Part shown: piece after piece, positions 1 through 8,371 of the stretch
Position numbering within the stretch: position 1 is the first letter of the stretch
Layout of the letters: each line of letters begins with the position of its first letter
From: Balneolales bacterium
GTDB lineage: Bacteria; Bacteroidota; Rhodothermia; Balneolales; Natronogracilivirgulaceae
Direction: 5' to 3'
NCBI GenBank assembly: GCA_007132495.1
Contig: SLOL01000058.1
Location: 1 to 33,521, forward strand
Length of the DNA stretch: 33,521 nucleotides
Notes under the pieces: model-generated
What the model was told of the DNA's origin: nothing
Databases searched by the model: none
Seen by the model: the letters and a program-made list of their open reading frames with translations, nothing else
Translations under genes and position numbers: made by a program

Positions 1-1118
1 ATGGCTACCGGACATTCGCCGGCCCTTCCGTAAAACGCCTGCAGCAGATCCGATTGTTCAGTTTTGGTCGGGAGTCCGGTGGAGAGGCCGGCCCGCTGGA
101 CATTGACGATAACCAGCGGCAGTTCCAGCATGGTGGCGAGTGCGATGGCCTCGGTTTTTAGTGCAATGCCGGGTCCGGAACTGGTGGTGACCCCGAGACT
201 GCCTCCAAAAGAGGCTCCGATGGCTGAGGTGATGGCGGCAATTTCATCTTCAGCCTGAAATGTGGTGACACCGTAGTGCTTGAGTTTTGAAAGTCCGTGC
301 AGGATCTCCGAGGCCGGAGTGATGGGATAGGATCCCAGGAACAGCGGCAAGTCGGACTTTTTGGCTACAGAAGCCAGGCCCATAACGATGGCGTCGTTGC
401 CTGTGATATTGCGATAGGTGCCGGTTTCAATGGGAGCGGCGTCAACGCTGTACCGTTCGCTGAAGATCTCTGTGGCGATAGCAAAGGTAAAACCGTCATT
501 GAGGGCTTTGATGTTGGCTTCGGCAACTTTCGGCTTCCTGGCGAATTTCTTTTTCAGAAACTGTTCGGTGGACTCCAGTGGACGACTGTACAGCCAGTAG
601 AGAACCCCGAGAACAAACATGTTCTTGCTGCGGTCGATCTCTTTTAATGACAATCCGGTTTCTTTGAGACTCTCCCGCGTCATTTTGGTAACATCAATCT
701 CGATGACAGAGTAACCGGCATCTTTGGCATCCTGAAGGGGCGTATCTTCGGGTCCGTATTTGGCCAGTGACAGATCTTTTTTTCCGAAACCGTCGGTATT
801 GGCGATGATGATTCCGCCCGGTTTCAGATTTTTCAGGTTGGCTTTAAGAGCCGCGGAGTTCATAACCACCAACACGTCACAGATGTCGCCGGGTGTGTGA
901 ATAGGTTTGCTTCCGAAATGGATCTGGAATCCTGATACACCGTGAACGGTTCCGGCCGGAGCGCGGATTTCGGCCGGATAATCGGGAAAGGTGCTCAAAT
1001 CGTTCCCTGATAAGGCGGTGGTGTTGGTGAATTGTGAGCCGGTGAGCTGGATGCCGTCGCCGGAGTCACCCGCAAAGCGGATGGTCACTTCTTTTTTCAG
1101 TTTTTTTTCAATACTCAT
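1..1118 (-). CDS. korA: 2-oxoacid:ferredoxin oxidoreductase, fused gamma/alpha subunit (KorA type), C-terminus cut by window edge
   Basis: About 372 codons can be read from the ATG at 1118-1116 down to base 1, where the gene leaves the window still open. The N-terminus carries the gamma-domain signature ([20 protein letters not shown]). Around residue 200 the protein passes into the pyrimidine-binding alpha domain, with [19 protein letters not shown] and [14 protein letters not shown], all typical of 2-oxoglutarate/2-oxoacid:acceptor oxidoreductases. With a beta subunit that binds thiamine diphosphate and an iron-sulfur cluster, the family oxidatively decarboxylates a 2-oxoacid to an acyl-CoA and reduces ferredoxin. 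Full-length members have about 600 residues, so roughly 40% is missing. The beta subunit usually lies just downstream, which here is outside the window. I see no Shine-Dalgarno site. Substrate (2-oxoglutarate or another 2-oxoacid) cannot be fixed from sequence alone. Confidence 0.93.
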   Translation of the reverse strand, partial: MSIEKKLKKEVTIRFAGDSGDGIQLTGSQFTNTTALSGNDLSTFPDYPAEIRAPAGTVHGVSGFQIHFGSKPIHTPGDICDVLVVMNSAALKANLKNLKPGGIIIANTDGFGKKDLSLAKYGPEDTPLQDAKDAGYSVIEIDVTKMTRESLKETGLSLKEIDRSKNMFVLGVLYWLYSRPLESTEQFLKKKFARKPKVAEANIKALNDGFTFAIATEIFSERYSVDAAPIETGTYRNITGNDAIVMGLASVAKKSDLPLFLGSYPITPASEILHGLSKLKHYGVTTFQAEDEIAAITSAIGASFGGSLGVTTSSGPGIALKTEAIALATMLELPLVIVNVQRAGLSTGLPTKTEQSDLLQAFYGRAGECPVA

Positions 1119-1239
1119 ATCGTTTTGTATCGCAACTATCGGTTAGAAATTTATCGGTGTGAATTAAAAAAAAGCGCTTTTTTATTTATTTCAAAACATT
1201 TTAAAGAACGTGCAACAATCATTAATATTCCCGGAAAGT

Positions 1240-2376
1240 TTATCCATGGTCCGGTACCATGTTATGCCGGTGGCGCATTGACATCGAAACCCGTTTTTGA
1301 TCAGCCGCAATCTTCAACTGACCACATCCGGCTTCAATATCTTCGCCGTAACAGTATCTGACATCGGTTGGAATGCCCGATGTGTCAAGGATCATTCGAA
1401 ATGCCTGCATCTTTTGTACTTCCGGGCGTCTGTAATCCGACGCCGATACCGGATTTAGCATGATCAGTGTCACCACCGCGGGGAGAGCTCCCAGGTACCC
1501 GGCAAGTTTCCGGGCATCATCCGGCCGGTCATTGACTCCGTCCATAAGCAGATATTGAATGGTAACGGCATGGCCGGTCCTACGGTGGTGAAATTCCATG
1601 GCCTCCCGGATGGAGGGTAAGTCCAGTTTGGCACTAACCGGCATGATCTGCTCCCGTGTCGTTTGGTCGGCCGAGTGTATCGATATGGCCAGCCGGACTT
1701 CAGGATGATCCAGTGCCAGCATCCGGATCTGCCGGAACAGTCCTACCGTAGAGACGGTGATGCGCGAGGGAGCCGGACCGGGTGCCTCCGGATCCCGCAT
1801 TATGGTCAGTGCATCAGAAACCGCACGGTAATTGTTCATCGGTTCACCCATCCCCATGAAATAGAGGTGGGTTAATCCGGTGTCGAGTTTCGCCCGAACA
1901 GCCTTTTCAACCTCACGAACCTGATCCACCAATTCTCCGGTGGCAAGGTTCCGGTGGAAGCCCATTTGACCGGTTGCACAGAAGGAACAGCCGAAAAAAC
2001 ATCCGATCTGTGATGAGATACTTGCAGAGCACTTCCGGAGTGTTCCCCCGGACCACTCCGGGATAATGACGGCTTCCGTCAGACCGCCATCATGCAGGCG
2101 AAGTGTCAGTTTCCAGGAGCCGTCTTCGCTGCGGACCAACTCATGCACATCCGACCGGGTAATGGTAGCAACTTCCAACAGTTTATTCCGGTCTGTTTCG
2201 GGAATCTCCGGAATGGTTTCCAGATCTGCAGTATTCTCGTGGTACACCGCCCTGAAGACCCGGTCCCGGATGGCCGGATCGATGTTGAGGTAGTCGAATA
2301 TCTCCTTCCAATCTGTTAATGGAAGACGCTTCAGATCGATCGGTAGTTTTTGTAATAGGTGATGCCGGGTCGCCAT
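1240..2376 (-). CDS. rlmN: 23S rRNA (adenine-C2)-methyltransferase RlmN, radical SAM
   Basis: At 378 residues this is normal length for RlmN, which methylates C2 of A2503 in 23S rRNA and A37 in some tRNAs. The radical SAM cluster ligands are C126, C130 and C133 (GCFFGCSFCATGQMGF). They are followed by HRNLATGELVDQV and the SAM-binding GMGEPMNNY. The methyl-carrying cysteine near the C-terminus is present as C351 (GEDIEAGCGQL). The second conserved cysteine, which lies seven residues before the cluster in E. coli RlmN (C118 and C125 there), is Ser119 here; the nearest cysteine is C116, in RKCSASISSQIGC. Either a three-residue insertion moved the cysteine or it was lost. The gene stands alone between a divergent ankyrin gene and korA. 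An RlmN-like paralogue of other specificity is possible. Confidence 0.9.
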   Translation of the reverse strand: MATRHHLLQKLPIDLKRLPLTDWKEIFDYLNIDPAIRDRVFRAVYHENTADLETIPEIPETDRNKLLEVATITRSDVHELVRSEDGSWKLTLRLHDGGLTEAVIIPEWSGGTLRKCSASISSQIGCFFGCSFCATGQMGFHRNLATGELVDQVREVEKAVRAKLDTGLTHLYFMGMGEPMNNYRAVSDALTIMRDPEAPGPAPSRITVSTVGLFRQIRMLALDHPEVRLAISIHSADQTTREQIMPVSAKLDLPSIREAMEFHHRRTGHAVTIQYLLMDGVNDRPDDARKLAGYLGALPAVVTLIMLNPVSASDYRRPEVQKMQAFRMILDTSGIPTDVRYCYGEDIEAGCGQLKIAADQKRVSMSMRHRHNMVPDHG

Positions 2377-2792
2377 TGTAATGCTTGTTCAACAAGGTAA
2401 TACTTTCGAATCCTGATGCAGGATATTCAGCTGTAACGGACAACGTTCTCAGGATGCCCGGAATAAATAATAACTGTCAGGTTCAACTCAATAATACAAT
2501 AAATGAAATTCTTGTGAAGTATAGCAATTTTTCGTTTTAAATCCAAAAAATCGCGGGTTTAGCTGTAGAGGTTGCTTGTAATAATTTGTGCTGATTTGTA
2601 AAACAATATTATGGAAGACAATAGAAGTGCGAGTGGACTGTTAGAACTTACGGCAGTTCGTTACACGATGTTTTTTACTTATCCGGTCTTTGGAAAAATC
2701 GGGATTGACCAAAGTTGCAGTTGCAAACGGAGTGTAAATCTGTTACAATAAATTAGACACTGAAACAGGAACGATAACGTTTGAGGGTGCTT
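2377..2792. other. 416-base divergent intergenic region between rlmN and the ankyrin gene
   Basis: This is AT-richer than the flanking genes. It should hold the rlmN promoter (leftward) and the promoter of the ankyrin gene (rightward, see 2721-2749). I see no tRNA, no strong hairpin and no repeat. A 46-codon open frame at 2611-2751 has no ribosome binding site and overlaps the promoter candidate, so I do not call it a gene. Confidence 0.5.
2721..2749 (+). promoter_or_regulatory. Candidate promoter of the ankyrin gene
   Basis: TTGCAA (2721-2726) and TACAAT (2744-2749) are separated by 17 bases. The -10 element matches five of six consensus positions and the -35 four of six. Transcription would start near 2756, about 37 bases before the ATG at 2793. 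This is a pattern match only. Confidence 0.4.
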
Positions 2793-3185
2793 ATGAAGGA
2801 AAACGAGCTTCTTGACGCCGCGGAGAGCGGTGATTTGTCACTGGTTGGCAAAGGCATTGACGAAGGTGCCGACGTGAATACGATGGATGAACACAATCGG
2901 TCATTACTATTGAAAGCGTCAAAGCACGGGCGCAGGGATGTTGTTGAGTATTTGTTAAAGAATGGGGCAGAGGTCAATGCAAGGGACAACCGCGGGACCT
3001 CCGCTGTGTACTGGGCTGTAGTTCGTGGTCATTATGATATCGTCTCCATTTTGCTGGAGCACGGAGCCGATGCCACTTATACCGACGACCGGGGGTGGAC
3101 CGCTATGGATCACGCCAAATCCAACCAGGACAAAGATATGATAGCACTGCTTGAGGAGGCGCTGTCACTGGGGAAGATAGCCTGA
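2793..3185 (+). CDS. Small ankyrin-repeat protein
   Basis: The protein has 130 residues and consists of three to four ankyrin repeats with almost no flanking sequence. The repeats can be read from GIDEGADVNTMDEHNRSLLL, through YLLKNGAEVNARDNRGTSAV, to LLEHGADATYTDDRGWTAMD. There is no signal peptide or membrane segment, so it is probably cytoplasmic, and such proteins usually bind other proteins. The ATG at 2793 is chosen because GAGGG at 2783-2787 is well placed as a ribosome binding site; the in-frame TTG at 2781 would lie in front of that site. It is a single-gene unit, convergent with the downstream methyltransferase gene. The partner is unknown. Confidence 0.85.
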   Translation: MKENELLDAAESGDLSLVGKGIDEGADVNTMDEHNRSLLLKASKHGRRDVVEYLLKNGAEVNARDNRGTSAVYWAVVRGHYDIVSILLEHGADATYTDDRGWTAMDHAKSNQDKDMIALLEEALSLGKIA

Positions 3186-3239
3186 CATTTATGACGATGG
3201 AACTTTCTCGATGAAAGCGTGTATGTTGAGGAAGGTATG

Positions 3240-4130
3240 TTACTTGTTCTTAACCCGCTTGCGGCCGTGAGCGGGTTTTGTTTTTCCCGGCCGATCAGTC
3301 GGCTTTCCGGCACTTTTTGATTGTGACCGGCCTTTTTTTCGTGGAGCCGATCCCGGGTGCCGCTGCTGTTCCGGATGTTGCTTGTCGGAGCCGGTTTGTA
3401 TCAGAAAAATCGCAGGTTGCTGGTTCAGGTCATATACCCTTTTTTTCCAGTCCGCAATACGGCAGGTTGTAATCTTTTCGGACGCCAGAGTCAGATTGGA
3501 GGCAACAGATAACAGGGTATCGTCCTCCAGGACCCGGATAAGTTCATCAAGGAGGTCATTGTTGCGAAAGGGGGTCTCCATGAATATCTGGGTGTGCCGG
3601 GTTCTGGCCGACTCCTTTTGCAGGTACCGGATCTGTTCGGTGCGCTGCCGCCCCGGTTTCGGCAGATATCCGTAAAAAGTAAACGACTGGCCGTTCAGCC
3701 CCGATCCCATCAGAGCCAGCAATATGGATGAAGGTCCAACAAGAGGAGTGACCGGAATGCCCGATTCATGAGCCAGCCGCACCATGTTGCTGCCCGGATC
3801 GGCAACCGATGGGCATCCCGCTTCGGAAATGATTCCGGCCCGCCCGCCTTTTTTCAGCAGAGAGAGCATCTCCAGCAGGTCTTCACCGGATGTGTGCTTG
3901 TTTAATTCGTAGAACCGGCATTTGTAATCCGGCAGTGGATGTTTTATCCAGCGCAAAAAGGAGTTGGCCCGGCGGATCCGCTCCACAAAAAACGTATCAA
4001 GCCCGTGGACAGTTTCGATAACATGGTCGGGGATGGTGTTGTTTTCGGGCCGGGAGCCAAGTGGTGTCGGAATGAGATAAAGCCGGCCGGTTTGAGGGGA
4101 TTCCGGAGACGATGTATTGGGATGAGCCAT
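3240..4130 (-). CDS. SAM-dependent methyltransferase, tetrapyrrole-methylase fold, RsmI-like, with a basic C-terminal tail
   Basis: This 296-residue protein has the TP-methylase fold. LYLIPTPLGS forms the first strand and SAM loop, FFVERIRRANSFL matches the second conserved region, and GIISEAGCPSVADPGSNMV plus LVGPSSILLALMGSGLNGQ are the strongest family blocks. It belongs to the shorter Bacteroidota branch related to RsmI, which 2'-O-methylates C1402 of 16S rRNA. The target of this branch is less certain, so I give no gene symbol. After about residue 245 comes a tail of roughly 50 residues rich in Lys, Arg, Pro, Ser and Gln, likely disordered and suited to RNA binding. The gene starts 11 bases after the upstream DUF3592-like gene, so the two are probably co-transcribed. 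Confidence 0.85.
   Translation of the reverse strand: MAHPNTSSPESPQTGRLYLIPTPLGSRPENNTIPDHVIETVHGLDTFFVERIRRANSFLRWIKHPLPDYKCRFYELNKHTSGEDLLEMLSLLKKGGRAGIISEAGCPSVADPGSNMVRLAHESGIPVTPLVGPSSILLALMGSGLNGQSFTFYGYLPKPGRQRTEQIRYLQKESARTRHTQIFMETPFRNNDLLDELIRVLEDDTLLSVASNLTLASEKITTCRIADWKKRVYDLNQQPAIFLIQTGSDKQHPEQQRHPGSAPRKKGRSQSKSAGKPTDRPGKTKPAHGRKRVKNK
3252..3285 (+). terminator. Candidate rho-independent terminator of the ankyrin gene, lying inside the convergent methyltransferase gene
   Basis: AACCCGC (3252-3258) pairs perfectly with GCGGGTT (3271-3277) across a 12-base loop. A T-rich tract, TTTTGTTTTT, follows on the plus strand. The hairpin lies about 65 bases after the ankyrin stop codon and overlaps the last codons of the minus-strand gene. 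Confidence 0.5.
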
Positions 4131-4141
4131 ACGGATACCAG

Positions 4142-4633
4142 TCAGGAGTCGATGATTTCGATCTTCTGTTCGGGTTGACGTTCTTGTGCCCGTTTACGGC
4201 CGGCGAAACGATGGGCAATCACCGCAACAAACAGGGTAATGAAAATGGAGACGATCAGCACCGCCAGGTTCACGAGCACCATCTTCTTGTGGAATTCGTA
4301 GATGGGTACCAGTACAATGGGTTGGTAGCTGTCAGGGTGATACCGGATGGGCATCATTTCCGAAGCCTGCAGCTGAGCGGCATTCTGGATGGGCTGTGAC
4401 AATTTCCGGGTGATGTCATCGCCACCATCAGGGGTGAAACGGACCGTAATGCTGCCATTGGTTTGCGCTGCAATCTGCTTTATCTCGAAATGCACCACAT
4501 CCGCCAGGTAGCTTTCCCCTTCATCGTAGGTTTTTTCCAGACCGTGGTAGATAGCGCCCATATGTATGGCCATCCCCAGCAGATAGACAGGAAGCAGCCA
4601 GATCATGTACCAGAGGTACGTCAATTTATGCAT
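4142..4633 (-). CDS. Two-helix membrane protein, DUF3592-like
   Basis: The protein has 163 residues, with one membrane helix near residues 6-28 (WYMIWLLPVYLLGMAI) and a second near 115-140 (VLVNLAVLIVSIFITLFVAV). Between them is a soluble domain of about 80 residues with a hydrophilic beta pattern and the segment PIRYHPDSYQPIVLV. That layout, with a 'value-YxPxxP' type strand before the second helix, resembles DUF3592 proteins, whose function is unknown. A charged tail follows the second helix. It precedes the RsmI-like gene by 11 bases. I assign the family by layout only, so the function is open. Confidence 0.7.
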   Translation of the reverse strand: MHKLTYLWYMIWLLPVYLLGMAIHMGAIYHGLEKTYDEGESYLADVVHFEIKQIAAQTNGSITVRFTPDGGDDITRKLSQPIQNAAQLQASEMMPIRYHPDSYQPIVLVPIYEFHKKMVLVNLAVLIVSIFITLFVAVIAHRFAGRKRAQERQPEQKIEIIDS

Positions 4634-4691
4634 TTAAATGATGACTTATATGTTGCAGGGTCCTGGTATTAACATGGCCACCGGGGACATG

Positions 4692-5396
4692 TCAAACCTC
4701 GGGAAGCAGTTTTCGTAACACCAAAGACCGGTAAATCAATTCCACAATTTGTTCGGCATTGAACTTGCTGTTGTCGATGACAAGGTGGTAATGGTGTGGA
4801 TCGTGTACATCTTTGTGCGTGAAATTGTAGATAAACTGCTCGCGCTGTTGATCCTGTTCTTCTATATGCTTCCGGGCCTCTTTCCTTGAGATCTTGAGAT
4901 GATTGGATACATGACCGATTTTAAATTCCATGTCGGCCTGCAGTCGGACATGCAGGGTATTTTGCATATCGGAAGTCAGGATTGCCGCCCCGGATCCGAT
5001 GATAATCGAGCGTCCCCGTGCACAAAGAATCCGGATGGTTTCAGCCATTTTTTTATAGACTTCAACATCGGTCGGTTTGTGTGTCAGTAACTGTTCAATG
5101 TACTGATGGATCATTCCGCGAAAGCGGGAGTTGATCGCCGCTTCAAGATCCTTTTTAATGCCCTCCTGGTCGAGGATATCAAAAAGAAGCTGCCGGTGGA
5201 AAATGACCCAGGGGTACTCTTCGGAACTCAGTTTTTCGGAGAGCAGTTTGGATACGACAATCGCTTCACACCCGAACTCCCTCGAGATGGTAATGCATGG
5301 GAATTGATACTTTTCCGGTCTTTTCTCCCCTACACCCAGTGTCTTTAACTGGGCGGCGATATCCCTGTCAATTTTTTGAAGAAGGTTCGTGTACAT
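4692..5396 (-). CDS. Cytidylate-kinase-like family protein
   Basis: This 234-residue protein has the start ITISREFGCEAIVVSKLLSE, the hallmark of the cytidylate-kinase-like family (PF13189). Those proteins keep the P-loop kinase fold but replace the usual GxxGxGKS loop with SREYGSGG or a variant. Here the loop is GCEA, so nucleotide binding may differ from the family norm. Later segments fit the fold: GRSIIIGSGAAIL around residue 130, HVRLQADMEFKIGHV, and a final ELIYRSL helix. The middle (residues 60-120) is helical and resembles a lid. It probably phosphorylates a nucleotide or small molecule in the cytoplasm, but the substrate is not known for most of the family. It lies 58 bases upstream of the DUF3592-like gene on the same strand. 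Confidence 0.8.
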   Translation of the reverse strand: MYTNLLQKIDRDIAAQLKTLGVGEKRPEKYQFPCITISREFGCEAIVVSKLLSEKLSSEEYPWVIFHRQLLFDILDQEGIKKDLEAAINSRFRGMIHQYIEQLLTHKPTDVEVYKKMAETIRILCARGRSIIIGSGAAILTSDMQNTLHVRLQADMEFKIGHVSNHLKISRKEARKHIEEQDQQREQFIYNFTHKDVHDPHHYHLVIDNSKFNAEQIVELIYRSLVLRKLLPEV

Positions 5397-5517
5397 TTTG
5401 GTCCATGATAGAGGTTGCGGTTGGCTTCTATTGCTGCATCAATGATATTGTATTGCGCCTTTAAACCACATGCGAAAAAGACAAATGATAATTTGGTGGA
5501 TGGATTACATACAGGGG

Positions 5518-6732
5518 TCAGGGTACTGTCGATTGACTTGCCCTGCCGGCAGGCATCAGCAGTTCGCGGGTCCGCTCCCGGACCGAAGGATCATAAATCA
5601 ATCGGTGATGATAATCCCGGATCATAAAGTTGCTGTTCATATGAAACCAGAGTCCGGCAGGAATGTCCTGTATAATGATAACCTGAATTCTGTCGGATTT
5701 GTTATCGATGGATCGGTCCGATTTGTTACCAGCGGGCCCGGCTAATGTCCATCCGGCCAGATAGCCCATCCGTTCATCGAAACGGGATGCATATTCGTTA
5801 ACATGTGGTTCAAGGAGGCGATCTTCCACCGGTTTTTGTATGATCTCACGGATTTTCATGCTGGTTTCCGGGTTAATCAACCGATTGTTCCGGATATCCC
5901 GGAGCAGTTCGGCAAACCGGTCGGGCTGGATACGGGGGTACAGGCCGTGCAGCGCCCGCTGGTCCTGGAAGGAGGATATACTTGCATTTTCAGCCTCCTT
6001 CGGATTTTCCCACTGCACCCGGGCCAAAGTTTCCGCTTCATCAATCAGTACATCCCGCTCTTTTCGGGATAATTCGTTGATGCGGTCGGACAGCTCCCGT
6101 GAGCCGGAAACATCCTTCAACGCCATCATGCGGAGACCGTACTGCGGAAAAGGGGGTTCGATCATACCGTTTCCCAGTTGCAGAGTCATTGCCCTGACCT
6201 GTTCGGCACCCAGGTAGAAGTAAAGATAATCGGCAACGGCGGGATCGTTGTGACGGCTCAGATACCGGACGAGTGCTCCTGCTCGGGGATTCTCTTCCTG
6301 GTCAAGAATCCAGCGCTCCAGTTGCTGCCGGTAATGCCGGTCCATATCCGGGATGTAGAACGACGAAATATGCCCGGGATCGACCGGATCATCGGGGTGG
6401 ATGGTACCTGATGTGACCTGTTCGGCATAGGTGATGATGATAAAGAGACCGGCAAGGGTACCGGCCGGATACATGTGGTCAGACCGGTAGCGAATGGGCC
6501 CGTTTCCGGATGGATCGGCAATCGAGACGAGGGCTGCATGACGGGGTTGTTCGGCCATGAATTCGATCAGTCCGGCCAGAGAGTATGTTTTTTCGACCCA
6601 TTCACTGCCTTCAAGAATGGCCGCCCGGTTTTGAAATACGGTAATAAAGGAATCCCGGTTGATCCAGAATATGGAGCCGACCACCAGGATGGCCACCCCG
6701 AGAAATACCAGTAAAAAGCGTAACAGTCGCAT
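5518..6732 (-). CDS. Membrane-anchored beta-lactamase-fold protein lacking catalytic motifs
   Basis: The protein has 404 residues with one N-terminal membrane helix (LLRFLLVFLGVAILVVGSIFW, roughly residues 3-23), so the body is probably periplasmic. The overall order follows class A serine beta-lactamase-like hydrolases, but every catalytic motif is altered. The SxxK position reads T92-L93-A94-G95 in YPAGTLAGL. The SDN loop reads N162-D163-P164. The KTG strand is represented by RMGYLAGW (321-328). Without the serine and lysine it should not act by the acyl-enzyme route. A role as a binding or scaffold protein is possible but not shown. The gene follows the 84-residue acidic protein gene by 27 bases, so the two are likely co-transcribed. 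The C-terminus is long and polar. Fold assignment is by motif order and moderate in certainty. Confidence 0.7.
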   Translation of the reverse strand: MRLLRFLLVFLGVAILVVGSIFWINRDSFITVFQNRAAILEGSEWVEKTYSLAGLIEFMAEQPRHAALVSIADPSGNGPIRYRSDHMYPAGTLAGLFIIITYAEQVTSGTIHPDDPVDPGHISSFYIPDMDRHYRQQLERWILDQEENPRAGALVRYLSRHNDPAVADYLYFYLGAEQVRAMTLQLGNGMIEPPFPQYGLRMMALKDVSGSRELSDRINELSRKERDVLIDEAETLARVQWENPKEAENASISSFQDQRALHGLYPRIQPDRFAELLRDIRNNRLINPETSMKIREIIQKPVEDRLLEPHVNEYASRFDERMGYLAGWTLAGPAGNKSDRSIDNKSDRIQVIIIQDIPAGLWFHMNSNFMIRDYHHRLIYDPSVRERTRELLMPAGRASQSTVP

Positions 6733-6759
6733 ACAGCAGAATCAGGTATAAAGAGAAAC

Positions 6760-7014
6760 TTACCGGGTGTAGGGAAGCAGAACAACCTCTTCGAAATCGA
6801 GTTCACTGGCATCCAGTACAGGCCCTGCTTTCTTTTCAATAATATCGTCGGAAAGTCCGCTGAGACTTTCCAGTTCAATATACAGTATTTCCGAATGGTC
6901 GTCATAATACCAGCGTGAGGCCCCGTCTCCAAGTGTGGAACGCAGCTCCGCGATCAACCGGTTGATTTCGGATTCAAAATCTTCGGGTGCATCCGGGTGT
7001 AAATCGTCGCTCAT
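6760..7014 (-). CDS. Conserved-looking small acidic protein of unknown function
   Basis: This 84-residue protein has no signal peptide or membrane segment. The first part is a helix rich in Asp and Glu (residues 3-27). It is followed by WYYDDHSEILYIELESL, which predicts two short strands, and a C-terminal LDASELDFEEVVLLPYTR. I do not recognise a family. Coding is supported by the clean frame, codon use like its neighbours, and the short 27-base gap to the downstream beta-lactamase-fold gene in an apparent two-gene unit. It is transcribed divergently from anmK. Confidence 0.65.
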   Translation of the reverse strand: MSDDLHPDAPEDFESEINRLIAELRSTLGDGASRWYYDDHSEILYIELESLSGLSDDIIEKKAGPVLDASELDFEEVVLLPYTR

Positions 7015-7111
7015 TGCGGTTTGTTTTTGGAAGGTCGTGAATTTTGACTTATGCTAACGATAGTGCCGGTCCGGCTGTTATACCATTGTTGATGAGATAA
7101 CCCCATAATTT

Positions 7112-8281
7112 ATGAATCCTTTTTTGAAGAAACTGCAGGAAATATCCCGGAAGAAAGAGCGCCGGATCATCGGATTGATGTCGGGTACCTCGATGGACGG
7201 ACTCGACATAGCGCTTGGACGGTTTTCGGGTTCGGGCAAACACACAAATTTTGAACTGGAGCAATTTATTTCGGTGGAATATCCGCAGGAAGTGAGGCAA
7301 CAGCTTATCTCGTTTGCAACGGCTCAAAACCTGGACCCGGAGCTGTTGTGCATCTGGCATACACAGCTGGCACACGTACATGCACAGTATGTCAACGATG
7401 CGCTTGATGGCTGGAATATTCCGGCACAGGAAGTCGATCTGCTGGCCAGTCACGGTCAGACGCTCTACCACGCTCCCAGGCACAAGCATCAGCAGGAGGC
7501 GTTTCCGAATGCCACGATGCAGATCGGAGACGGAGATCATTTGGCCCATTTGACCGGGTTGATCACCATCAGCGATTTCCGTCAGCGGGATACGGCACGC
7601 GGCAACGAAGGAGCACCGTTGGCGGCGTATGGAGATTATCTGTTGTTCAGCGATCCGGAGACTCACCGCATTCTGTTAAATATCGGGGGGATCGCCAATT
7701 TTACCTGGCTGGAAGCGGGATCGGACCGTTTCCCGCCGCTGAGTTCCGATACCGGTCCCGGCAATACACTTATAGATGCCGCCACCCGGCAGCATTTCGA
7801 TGGCCTGACCTACGACAAGGACGGCGGACTTGCTGCCCGGGGCAAGGTGCATAAAGGATTGCTTTCCTGCCTGAAAGGTCATCACTACTTTCAGCAATCC
7901 CTTCCCAAGACCACCGGTTTTGAGGTATTCCATATGAATTGGGTCAGAGAGTGCATCCAGGATTCCGGTTTTACACTTCGGGCTGAAGATTTACTGGCCA
8001 CACTGACACTGCTGACAGTTGAGACTATTGCCGACGACATTAAGAAGATTAGACCTGGTGACGAGCCCGCAGAACTGTATGTCAGCGGCGGCGGGGCGTA
8101 CAACAAGACATTAATGGATGGATTGAAGGAAATGGTCGCCCCGGTTTCCGTAATGCCCATGAACAAGCTGGGAGTGAGTGCCGACGCCAAGGAAGCCCTC
8201 TTTTTTGCGGCATTGGCCAATGAGCTGGTCTGCGGAGAAGATACACGGCTGCATCTGGGCAAGATATGCCTGCCGGACTGA
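7112..8281 (+). CDS. anmK: Anhydro-N-acetylmuramic acid kinase
   Basis: This 389-residue protein is the usual length for AnmK. The phosphate-binding loop GLMSGTSMDG is at residues 21-30, and SHGQTLYH and IGDGDHLAH follow. LLNIGGIANFTWL and SDTGPGNTLID (from residue 212) carry the catalytic aspartate, D213. AnmK opens the 1,6-anhydro ring of anhydro-MurNAc and phosphorylates it to MurNAc-6-phosphate in the cytoplasm, feeding peptidoglycan recycling. Next would be MurNAc-6-P etherase (MurQ), which is not in this window. The gene starts about 100 bases from the divergent acidic protein gene and has no clear Shine-Dalgarno site. Sequence and length leave little doubt. Confidence 0.97.
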   Translation: MNPFLKKLQEISRKKERRIIGLMSGTSMDGLDIALGRFSGSGKHTNFELEQFISVEYPQEVRQQLISFATAQNLDPELLCIWHTQLAHVHAQYVNDALDGWNIPAQEVDLLASHGQTLYHAPRHKHQQEAFPNATMQIGDGDHLAHLTGLITISDFRQRDTARGNEGAPLAAYGDYLLFSDPETHRILLNIGGIANFTWLEAGSDRFPPLSSDTGPGNTLIDAATRQHFDGLTYDKDGGLAARGKVHKGLLSCLKGHHYFQQSLPKTTGFEVFHMNWVRECIQDSGFTLRAEDLLATLTLLTVETIADDIKKIRPGDEPAELYVSGGGAYNKTLMDGLKEMVAPVSVMPMNKLGVSADAKEALFFAALANELVCGEDTRLHLGKICLPD

Positions 8282-8371
8282 GTGCATTCTGCGATATGAC
8301 ACTGGTCATTCACCATTATTTCCTGTACTTTTGGGTCACATTTGTTTCACTTTTATAACAAGTATTAGCGC

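Noticed and set aside
2611-2751. 46-codon open frame upstream of the ankyrin gene (begins MEDNRSASGL)
   Set aside because: It has no ribosome binding site, overlaps the promoter candidate at 2721-2749 and has no recognisable composition or family.
8331-8359. TTGGGT/TATAAC pair as promoter of the thioredoxin-like gene
   Set aside because: The -35 element matches only three of six, and the predicted start would leave a leader of only about six bases.
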